This document shows, one piece after another, positions 1 to 5,791 of a DNA stretch of 6,928 bases. The stretch is from an uncultured Planctomycetaceae bacterium (GTDB lineage Bacteria > Planctomycetota > Planctomycetia > Pirellulales > UBA1268). Where the stretch lies: contig CAJBSQ010000517.1 of NCBI GenBank assembly GCA_903958265.1, positions 1 to 6,928 of the forward strand. The letters run 5' to 3'. The notes beneath the pieces were generated by a model. The model was given only the letters and a program-made list of their open reading frames with translations. It made no database searches and was not told the DNA's origin. The first letter of the stretch is position 1. The number at the start of each line of letters is the position of its first letter. A program made the position numbers and the translations under genes.

Positions 1-699
1 CGCACGGTGCTCGACCCCAACATCCTCACCATCGGATTCGCCCGTCGGTTCGCGACCTACAAGCGGGCCGACCTGGTGCTGGCCGACCTCGATCGGCTGC
101 ACGACCTGGTGAGCGATCCCGACCGCCCGATCCAGGTGATCTACGCCGGCAAGGCGCATCCCGCCGACGAACCCGGCAAGGCGCTGATCCGCAAGATCGC
201 CAACCTCCGGAACGACCCCCGGTTCGCCAGCCGGGTGGTGTTCGTCGAAGACTACGACATCAACGTCGCTCGGCACCTCGTGCAGGGTGTCGACGTCTGG
301 CTCAATAACCCGCGGCGGCCCCTCGAGGCCTCGGGGACCAGCGGCCAGAAGGTGGTGCTCAACGGCGGCCTCAACTGCTCGATCCTCGACGGCTGGTGGG
401 CCGAGGCGTTCGACGGCCGCAATGGCTTCGCGATCGGCCGCGGCGAGACCCACTTCAACGACGAGATCACCGACCGCCGCGACGGCGAGGCACTCTTCAA
501 GGTCTTGGAGAACGAGGTCATCCCGCTGTTCTACGACCGCGACTCCGACGGCCTGCCCCGCGAGTGGATCAAGATGATGATGAACTCGATCAGTTCGCTG
601 GCATGGCGATTTAGCGCCCACCGCATGGTGATGGACTACGCCCGCGCCTGCTACGTGCCGGCGGCGGGCGGGGTGTCGTGCGACATGACGAACCGGTAG
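1..699 (+). CDS. glgP: Alpha-glucan (glycogen/maltodextrin) phosphorylase, C-terminal part, 5' end outside window
   Basis: This is the C-terminal 232 residues of a GT35-family phosphorylase, which splits alpha-1,4-glucan with phosphate to give glucose-1-phosphate in the cytoplasm. The frame is open through the left edge, so the GTG at 7 is not a real start. Visible motifs are GFARRFATYKR, whose Arg (46-48) and Lys (61-63) match the phosphate-site Arg569 and Lys574 of muscle phosphorylase, and EASGTSGQK, whose Lys at 349-351 matches the pyridoxal-phosphate lysine (Glu-to-Lys spacing of 8, as in Lys680 enzymes). The NGGLNCSILDGWWAEA stretch is typical of the bacterial 'alpha-glucan family' branch rather than the muscle/E. 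coli GlgP branch. That branch usually has an N-terminal DUF3417 region, which would lie upstream. The gene stops with TAG at 697-699. Family assignment is firm; the exact glucan substrate cannot be read from this part. Confidence 0.93.
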   Translation, partial: RTVLDPNILTIGFARRFATYKRADLVLADLDRLHDLVSDPDRPIQVIYAGKAHPADEPGKALIRKIANLRNDPRFASRVVFVEDYDINVARHLVQGVDVWLNNPRRPLEASGTSGQKVVLNGGLNCSILDGWWAEAFDGRNGFAIGRGETHFNDEITDRRDGEALFKVLENEVIPLFYDRDSDGLPREWIKMMMNSISSLAWRFSAHRMVMDYARACYVPAAGGVSCDMTNR

Positions 700-723
700 C
701 GGGTAGCTCCGGGCACCGGTTTG
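689..723 (+). terminator. Hairpin at the 3' end of the phosphorylase gene (possible terminator or 3' stabiliser)
   Basis: The arms CGAACCGGT (689-697) and ACCGGTTTG (715-723) pair over 9 bp with one G-U pair, leaving a 17-nt loop. The 5' arm overlaps the last codons and the first base of the stop codon of the phosphorylase gene. A tiny second hairpin, GCAC/GTGC with a 3-nt loop, follows at 723-733. There is no U-run downstream, so this is not a canonical intrinsic terminator. It may stabilise the 3' end or be chance in GC-rich DNA. Confidence 0.35.
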
Positions 724-776
724 CACGCAGTGCCTCTGCTTGGCCGTCCTGGAGACAGGCGGGGGAGGCTCCCGGC

Positions 777-806
777 TTGACAGGGGGCGGTCGGCGGCTG
801 CACTAT
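777..806 (+). promoter_or_regulatory. Candidate sigma-70-type promoter for the LEPR-XLL gene
   Basis: A perfect TTGACA (777-782) is followed after 18 bp by CACTAT (801-806), which keeps the A2, A5 and T6 positions of the -10 box. This would start transcription near 813 and give a leader of roughly 55 nt before the ATG at 868. The leader would include a small inverted repeat, CCTCCC (809-814) and GGGAGG (819-824), with a 4-nt loop. The -35 match is good and the -10 match is only partial. The rest of the 700-867 gap shows no gene. Confidence 0.4.
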
Positions 807-867
807 TTCCTCCCGGAGGGGAGGTCATTCTGCGGTTCTCCCCGTTCAAATCACACGCGAGGGTGTC

Positions 868-2256
868 ATGGGCGGATTCATGCGGCGGCAGGATCGAACG
901 GGTTTGCGGGGATTCGCGGCGGATCGCCGTTGCTCACTCGGTTCCGTTGAGAGGCTCGAACCGCGGGGCATGCTCAGCGGCATCGGCATCACGCTCGTCC
1001 CTCCACCTCCCGCGGATGGGGTCGTCATCGCGCCGCCGACCACGGCCGTCGCGCCGATCCAGGTGTCCCTCCAGGTGTCGCTCCAGGTGAGGATGCCGTC
1101 CTCGGCACCGAACGGCCTGCCCGTGGCCGCCGTGATCAGTGCCGTGGACGCAGCCGGACGTCCCCTGTTTTCGGCGTCGGGTTCGGTGACGGTCACGTCG
1201 TCTGATGCCGCCGCCACGTTCCCCGCGACGGTTCAGCTTCGCAACGGTCGGGCGCTCGTGCCGGTCACCTTTCGCACCTCGGGCCCGCAGACGCTCACCG
1301 TCACTGATGCCCTCGTCGCCGATCGCACGGCGACGGCCTCCACGACGGTCGCGCCGCCGGTCGTCGCCACCAAACTGCTCGTGATGATGCCGCCGCAGGT
1401 TCGGGCCGGCATGCCGACCACCGTGACCGCACTGGCCGTCGATGCCGCCGGCCGTCCCGCGCCGACCTTCAGCGGCACGGCCACCGTGACCAGCAGCGAC
1501 GCGGCAGCCTCGCTACCCATGGTCGAAGTGCTCTTTAAGAACGGTCGCGCGACGTTCCCGGTTTCGTTTGCCACGGTGGGCAAGCAGACGGTGACGGTGA
1601 CCTCGCTGAGCGACTCGCAGGTGGCGGGAATCGGCAGCACGAATGTCGCCGCCCCACAGGCGCTGTCCTCTTTTCTGGTCATGGTGCCGCCGAGGATCGT
1701 CACCGGCACTCCCGTCACCGTCGCCATCATCGCGCTCGACGCCGCAAAGCGACCGATCAGCGGTTACACCGGCACGGCGACGCTCGCCTCGAGCGATACC
1801 GCCGCCACGCTGCCGACGACCGTGACCTTTACCTCAGGCCGCGCGATCGCCCGCGTCACCTTCGCCTCGCCGGGCTCGCAGACGCTCACCGTGCGCGGTG
1901 GCGTGGCGGGTGACATCGTGGGTGCCGCGGCGGTGACCGTGGTCGCCGCTCCCGTGGTCACACGACTCGCGGTGATGCTGCCGAGGGCGGTGCCGGTCGG
2001 CATGCCGGTGTTGGTCACGATCGTGGCGCTCGACGATGCTGGCAGGCCGATAATGAATACCAACGGCTCGGTCACGCTCGCCTCGAGTGACTCCGCCGCG
2101 AAGTTCCCGGCCAGCGTCACGTTCGTCAACGGTCGGGCGACGCTCCGCGTGGTATTCGGCACGCTCGGCGCGCAGACGCTCACCGCCACGAGCGGCTCGA
2201 TCTCTGGCACCAGCACGACGCAGGTCGGTGAGGTCACGATCCAGCGCAGAACCTGA
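868..2256 (+). CDS. LEPR-XLL domain protein with four tandem Ig-like repeats, probably surface or exported
   Basis: The 462-residue product starts with a basic N-terminus followed by VERLEPRGMLSG (residues 27-38), an LEPR-XLL type motif known from large surface or secreted proteins of Planctomycetota. From about residue 64 to 456 it is four repeats of about 98 residues. Each has the pattern G-P/V-V..A.DAAGRP....G..T..SSD.AA..P...F.NGRA...V.F.T.G.QT.T, as in bacterial Ig-like (invasin/Big-type) domains. The SSD aspartates lie at 113, 211, 310 and 408. The protein is rich in Thr, Val and Ala, contains no His or Trp, and has a single Cys (22). There is no classical hydrophobic signal peptide, no transmembrane helix, and no C-terminal dockerin or PEP-CTERM-like tail, so its anchoring is unknown. 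The ATG at 868 was chosen because GAGGG lies at 859-863; the in-frame ATG at 880 is less well placed. A structural or adhesion role is inference. Confidence 0.85.
   Translation: MGGFMRRQDRTGLRGFAADRRCSLGSVERLEPRGMLSGIGITLVPPPPADGVVIAPPTTAVAPIQVSLQVSLQVRMPSSAPNGLPVAAVISAVDAAGRPLFSASGSVTVTSSDAAATFPATVQLRNGRALVPVTFRTSGPQTLTVTDALVADRTATASTTVAPPVVATKLLVMMPPQVRAGMPTTVTALAVDAAGRPAPTFSGTATVTSSDAAASLPMVEVLFKNGRATFPVSFATVGKQTVTVTSLSDSQVAGIGSTNVAAPQALSSFLVMVPPRIVTGTPVTVAIIALDAAKRPISGYTGTATLASSDTAATLPTTVTFTSGRAIARVTFASPGSQTLTVRGGVAGDIVGAAAVTVVAAPVVTRLAVMLPRAVPVGMPVLVTIVALDDAGRPIMNTNGSVTLASSDSAAKFPASVTFVNGRATLRVVFGTLGAQTLTATSGSISGTSTTQVGEVTIQRRT
1057..2235 (+). repeat. Four tandem Ig-like domain repeats, about 295 bp each
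   Basis: The units cover approximately residues 64-161, 165-260, 266-360 and 364-456 of the LEPR-XLL protein. The SSD landmark recurs at spacings of 98, 99 and 98 residues. Units 1 and 2 share VTVTSSD or ATVTSSD, and units 3 and 4 share ATLASSD or VTLASSD. This suggests either stepwise duplication of neighbouring units or relaxed selection on the strand. At DNA level the copies have diverged considerably, so the duplication is not recent. Confidence 0.8.
1059..1090 (+). repeat. In-frame 12-bp tandem repeat
   Basis: CCAGGTGTCCCT (1059-1070) is followed by CCAGGTGTCGCT (1071-1082) and a partial third copy CCAGGTGA (1083-1090). It encodes QVSL-QVSL-QV at the start of the first Ig-like unit. The near identity of the two copies points to a small in-frame slippage duplication. 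Confidence 0.75.
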
Positions 2257-2288
2257 TTCGCCTCACAGGGAATCACAGCACCCGCGAC

Positions 2289-3698
2289 TCACTCGTCGAG
2301 CGTCCGCTTGCCGCGGAGGAGATGGTGGTAGTGCTGGGCGAAGCGGTGGGCTTCGTCACGGACGTATTCGAGCAGGCGGAGCGAGTAGGAGTCGCGGGAG
2401 AGCCGCAGCGGTTCGCTCCGGCCCGGCAGGAAGATCTCCTCCTCCCGCTTGGCCAGCGAGATCACGCACGGGGCCTCAACGCCCAGGCTCTCCAGCGCGT
2501 CGAGGGCCGCGGCGAGCTGCCCCTTGCCACCGTCGATCAGCAGGATGTCGGGGGGCGCCGAGCCCTCGCGGGCCAGCCGCGCGAACCGCCGCGAGACCAC
2601 CTCGTGGATGCTCTTGAAGTCGTCGACACCTGCGACCGACTTGATCCGGTATCGCTTGTAGCCAGGCTTGAACGGCAGCCCGTCGATGAACTGCACGAGG
2701 CTCGCCACCGTCTCATTGCCCGCGAGGTGGGCGATGTCGACCCCTTCGATCACCCGCGGCGGCTTCGACAGCCCGAGCACCTTCTCCAGCCCCGCGAGCC
2801 CCTTCTTCGGATCGACGAGAAACACCTCCGGCTGCACATGCTCCTCGAGATCGCCCCGCTGGTCGAGCGTCTCCAGGAGCCGAATCTCGTCGCGGAGCCG
2901 GGCCGCCCGCTCGAACTCCAGCTTCGTGGACGACTCCAGCATCTCCTTCCGCATCTCGACGAGCAGCTGCTTCTTGCCGCCGTCGAGGAAGGTCCTCAGC
3001 CGATTGATGTCCTTGCGGTACTCCTCCCTGGAGATTCGCAGGTTGCAGGGAGCCGTGCACTGGCCGATCGAGGCCAGCAGGCAGGGGCGAAACCACCGCC
3101 ACTGCTCGTCGTCGGCGTCGATGTCGAGCGTGCAGGTCCGGAACTTGAAGATCCGCTGCAGCACCACGATCGCCCCGCGGAGCGAGCCTGCGCTCGTGAA
3201 CGGGCCGTAGAGCTTCACCCCCTTCTGCCGCGGCGTCCGCGTGAACTCCACCCGCGGAAAATCCTCGTGGGTCGTGATCTGCAGGTAGGGAAACGTCTTG
3301 TCGTCCTTGAGGTCGGAGTTGAACCGCGGCTGCACGTCCTTGACGAGCCGGCTCTCCATCAGCAGCGCGTCGACCTCGCTCTCGGCATCGAGGTAGTCGA
3401 TGTCGCGGATCTCACGGACGAGGTCGGCCGTGCGTCGGTCCTCGGCCGCCGCCTTGAGGAAGTAGCTGCCCGCCCGGGCCCGCAGGTTCTTCGCCTTGCC
3501 GACGTAGATCACCCGGCCGGCGGCATCCTTCATCAGGTACACGCCCGGCGTCTGCGGAAACGCCCGCGCCTTGTCCGCGGCCACTGACCGGCCGCGGGCC
3601 GCCGCAGCGTCGGTGTCGGCCGGCAGCGTCTCGGCGGCTGCATCGAGAGCGGCCGGAAGATCGTCCGGCCGCAGGCTATCGTCATCAGGAGCGTGCAT
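2289..3698 (-). CDS. uvrC: UvrC, excinuclease ABC subunit C, compact form lacking the C-terminal HhH domain
   Basis: UvrC makes the two incisions around a DNA lesion in UvrABC nucleotide excision repair. The N-terminal GIY-YIG nuclease shows PGVYLM (51-56), IYVGKAKNLRAR (64-75) and the likely catalytic Glu115 in ALLMESRLVK. A cysteine set at 189, 206, 214 and 218 matches the Fe-S cluster cysteines reported for UvrC, with the last two spacings (8 and 4) conserved. A UvrB-binding UVR motif lies at about 258-276. The RNase H-like nuclease domain has candidate residues Asp321 (EGVDIAHLAG), Asp389 (LLIDGGKGQL), Lys417 and His451. The protein is 469 aa against roughly 600 for typical UvrC. It stops at KRTLDE, where the (HhH)2 DNA-binding domain normally follows, and the link between UVR and the RNase H-like domain is short. 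The first 45 residues are an Asp/Ala-rich extension. The ATG at 3698-3696 is 9 nt after a TAGAAT box, and GGGGAG lies only 2 nt before it. Confidence 0.93.
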   Translation of the reverse strand: MHAPDDDSLRPDDLPAALDAAAETLPADTDAAAARGRSVAADKARAFPQTPGVYLMKDAAGRVIYVGKAKNLRARAGSYFLKAAAEDRRTADLVREIRDIDYLDAESEVDALLMESRLVKDVQPRFNSDLKDDKTFPYLQITTHEDFPRVEFTRTPRQKGVKLYGPFTSAGSLRGAIVVLQRIFKFRTCTLDIDADDEQWRWFRPCLLASIGQCTAPCNLRISREEYRKDINRLRTFLDGGKKQLLVEMRKEMLESSTKLEFERAARLRDEIRLLETLDQRGDLEEHVQPEVFLVDPKKGLAGLEKVLGLSKPPRVIEGVDIAHLAGNETVASLVQFIDGLPFKPGYKRYRIKSVAGVDDFKSIHEVVSRRFARLAREGSAPPDILLIDGGKGQLAAALDALESLGVEAPCVISLAKREEEIFLPGRSEPLRLSRDSYSLRLLEYVRDEAHRFAQHYHHLLRGKRTLDE

Positions 3699-3856
3699 TG
3701 CTCCCCGATTCTAGGGTGCATTCGACTTCCGTGTATCGCCGGCTCGGGGGCGGCAAAAGTCGCGTCGCCGGGCGAGGATACGCCCAAGGCTCCGGAAGCC
3801 CAACCGCGGCAGTGGTGGGGAGCCCCGGGCTCGGCGGGATTCATTGGTGAGCCGTC
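3699..3856 (-). other. Intergenic region between the 621-aa mutase gene and uvrC
   Basis: This 158-bp gap separates two genes read in the same direction. It holds two small inverted repeats, GAGCC/GGCTC with a 3-nt loop (3820-3832) and GGCT/AGCC with a 5-nt loop (3788-3800). Neither is followed by a T-run on the minus strand, so I do not call a terminator. The uvrC -10 candidate is at the downstream end. The gap size and that promoter suggest that uvrC is transcribed separately from the mutase gene. Confidence 0.5.
3708..3713 (-). promoter_or_regulatory. Candidate -10 element of uvrC, leaderless-type position
   Basis: On the minus strand TAGAAT matches five of six bases of the -10 consensus and ends 9 nt before the uvrC ATG. 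Transcription would start at or within a few bases of the start codon. No good -35 box is found: ATACAC lies 17 bp upstream. The 9-nt distance equals that at the GlmM-like gene. Confidence 0.4.
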
Positions 3857-5722
3857 TCAGACGCCGACGATCGCCCGCAGATCTTTCTCGATCGCATCGA
3901 GCCGCGTCTGGAGCCGCGCCTTCGTGGCCGGCAGGTCGGCCGCAGGGCACGGAGCCTCGACGGCGAAGAGATAGAACTTGATCTTCGGCTCCGTGCCCGA
4001 CGGCCGGGCCGCCACCGCGTTGGCGAGCGGGGGGAATCGTCCGTCCGGCAGGAGTCCGCCGGCACCGTACCCCGCGAGGTCGAAGAGCACCACGTCACTG
4101 CTCACGCCCGCATAGACCGTCGGGCTCGCTCCTGGCGTCCACGTCTGGAGACTCGACTGATCCCGCGTGCGAATCACGTCGAGGCCCCCGAACGACGTCG
4201 GCGGGGTGGCCCGCAGGGCGGCCATGATCTCCTTCATCCGGCCCATGCCCGTGGCCCCCGGAAGCATCACGTTGATCTGCCGCTCCTGGTGGCAGCCACA
4301 CTCGACAAAGAGCTCGTCGAGCTTCTCGTGCGGCGACCGACCCGCGGCCTTGAGGGCGGCCGTCTGCTCCGCCATCAGGAGTGCCGCGACGGCCGCATCC
4401 TTGTCGCGGACATGCGTGCCGGCCACGTAACCGTGCGATTCCTCGGTGCCAAACACGAACCGCTCCGGCCCATGCGTGTCCACCGCCGAGCAGATCCACT
4501 TGAATCCCACCAGCTGCGTGTCGTCTGCCGTGAGGCCGCGGGCCTCGGCGATCCGCCGCACGAGGCCGCTGGTCACGATCGTGGTCACCACGTAATCGCC
4601 GGGCCCGGCCTCGCCGCGGGCCCGACGGCCGAGGATCGCCTGCTCGCAGAGCAGCCCGCAGAGCTGGTTGCCGGTGAAGGTGCTCCATGCCGCACCGGGG
4701 GCGCACGTGAGCGGCGCCGCGGCGCCGAGGCGGTCGCAGTCGGGGTCGCTCGCCAGCACGAGGTCGTCGCCGCGGGCTTTCGCCTCCTCGATCGGGCCGG
4801 TGAGCACCGCCGGATTCTCGGGATTCGCCACGTGCCCCGGCACGTTGGGGAAGTCGCCGTCGGGCTGCTCGTGCGGGCCGTAGAGCCGCAGCCGCCGGAA
4901 GCCCGCTCCCTCGAGCACCGGCACCACGGCCGTAGCGCCAACGCCGTGAAGCGGCGTGTAGAGGATCGAGATGTCGCGCGGGCCCGGGGCCGACTGCCGG
5001 AGCACGGCCTTCACGAAGGCCGGGTCGACCTCCTCCTCGACGAACACCACCCTGCCGCTGGCGACGCCGGCGGCAAACGGTTCGCGGTGGATCGTCTCCG
5101 CCTTCATGACCCGCTCGATGATCCCCTGGTCGTGCGGCGGGAGCACCTGCACCCCACCTGCCCAGTAGACCTTCACGGCGTTGTCGGTCGGCGGGTTGTG
5201 GCTCGCCGTCACCATGATGCCACAGGTGCTATTGGTGTACCGCACGGCGAACGAGAGCTCGGGCGTGCTGCGAACGCCCCGCAGGTAAAACACCGTAAAG
5301 CCCGCCGCGAGCAGCACCTCCGTGCAGAGTTGGGCGAAGTGCTCGGAGCGATGGCGGGTGTCGTGGGCGATCGCGCAGGTCGGCGTCTCGCCTGCGGGCA
5401 ACACGCTCCGCACGTAGTCGGCGAGGCCCTGCGCGCTCTCCCCGATCGTGCGGTCGTTGATGGCATTGGATCCCACCGGATACATCGTCCCGCGGCGGCC
5501 CCCGGTGCCGAACGGGATCACGGTCCAGTAGACGTCGTCGAGCTGCTTCCACAGCCCCCGGTCGATCTGGGCGGCCAGTTCGCCGGCGAAGTCGGCATAC
5601 CTCGGCTGCGTGAGCCAGTCGCGCATCGTCGTGGCCGAGTGCTCCGTGATCGTGCCCGCGGCGCGGGCGGCGGCGATGGCGTCGAGAAGCCGGGCGATGT
5701 CGGGAGCGGAGAGCTGGGGCAT
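3857..5722 (-). CDS. Phosphoglucomutase/phosphomannomutase (alpha-D-phosphohexomutase, PgcA/PGM2-like)
   Basis: This 621-residue enzyme should interconvert hexose 1- and 6-phosphates, most likely glucose-1-P and glucose-6-P, in the cytoplasm. All four hallmark loops are present in order: the N-terminal FGTGGRRG (71-78); TASHNP (172-177) with the phosphoserine Ser174; the metal-binding DPDCDR (326-331); the sugar-specificity loop GTEESHGY (425-432); and the phosphate-binding RPSGTEPK (573-580). Its length and the 70-residue lead before FGTGG match the PgcA/PGM2 type rather than the shorter GlmM/ManB type. I chose the ATG at 5722-5720 (MPQLSAPDIARLL), with GAG 7 nt upstream. The reading frame stays open to 6757, but that extension is antisense to the divergent GlmM-like gene and has no family similarity that I recognise. 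Substrate preference between glucose and mannose cannot be settled from sequence alone. Confidence 0.93.
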   Translation of the reverse strand: MPQLSAPDIARLLDAIAAARAAGTITEHSATTMRDWLTQPRYADFAGELAAQIDRGLWKQLDDVYWTVIPFGTGGRRGTMYPVGSNAINDRTIGESAQGLADYVRSVLPAGETPTCAIAHDTRHRSEHFAQLCTEVLLAAGFTVFYLRGVRSTPELSFAVRYTNSTCGIMVTASHNPPTDNAVKVYWAGGVQVLPPHDQGIIERVMKAETIHREPFAAGVASGRVVFVEEEVDPAFVKAVLRQSAPGPRDISILYTPLHGVGATAVVPVLEGAGFRRLRLYGPHEQPDGDFPNVPGHVANPENPAVLTGPIEEAKARGDDLVLASDPDCDRLGAAAPLTCAPGAAWSTFTGNQLCGLLCEQAILGRRARGEAGPGDYVVTTIVTSGLVRRIAEARGLTADDTQLVGFKWICSAVDTHGPERFVFGTEESHGYVAGTHVRDKDAAVAALLMAEQTAALKAAGRSPHEKLDELFVECGCHQERQINVMLPGATGMGRMKEIMAALRATPPTSFGGLDVIRTRDQSSLQTWTPGASPTVYAGVSSDVVLFDLAGYGAGGLLPDGRFPPLANAVAARPSGTEPKIKFYLFAVEAPCPAADLPATKARLQTRLDAIEKDLRAIVGV

Positions 5723-5774
5723 GGTCGTTCTCGGGGGGCGTTTGTGAGGGCTGGCGGGAAACCGGGTGCCCGAC

Positions 5775-5782
5775 TTTATACT
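5775..5782. promoter_or_regulatory. Candidate bidirectional -10 element between the divergent mutase genes
   Basis: An AT-rich island in a GC-rich 69-bp gap reads TATACT on the plus strand (5777-5782) and TATAAA on the minus strand (5780-5775), sharing the TATA core. On the plus strand it ends 9 nt before the ATG at 5792, predicting a leaderless or nearly leaderless transcript. On the minus strand it would give a leader of about 45 nt for the 621-aa mutase. No convincing -35 box is seen in either direction: GCGGGA on plus and TGGGTG on minus at 17-bp spacing. Confidence 0.45.
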
Positions 5783-5791
5783 GCGGCCCGC

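Noticed and set aside
678..1090. Plus-strand frames of 90 and 116 aa across the gap at 700-867
   Set aside because: They straddle the phosphorylase end and the LEPR-XLL start in other frames and have no start signals or domain content.
1057..2235. Could the regular 295-bp periodicity be a CRISPR-like or mobile repeat?
   Set aside because: The repeats are coding, in frame, diverged at DNA level and explained by tandem Ig-like domains.
1764..2276. Minus-strand open frame of 170 aa opposite the Ig-like repeats, plus similar ones at 1233-1730 and 846-1217
   Set aside because: These mirror the Thr/Val/Ala-rich repeats of the LEPR-XLL gene. Their own apparent repetitiveness comes from the sense-strand repeats.
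2257..2288. Possible bidirectional terminator between the convergent LEPR-XLL and uvrC genes
   Set aside because: The 32-bp gap contains only a short direct repeat (TCACAG at 2263 and 2273), with no stem-loop and no T-run.
2322..3587. A 421-aa plus-strand open frame opposite uvrC
   Set aside because: It is codon-register antisense to a clear UvrC gene, with composition typical of a GC-rich shadow frame. No motif was recognised in it.
3533..3844. 103-aa minus-strand open frame starting in the gap upstream of uvrC
   Set aside because: Most of it overlaps uvrC in another frame. It has no ribosome-binding site worth noting and no recognisable domain.
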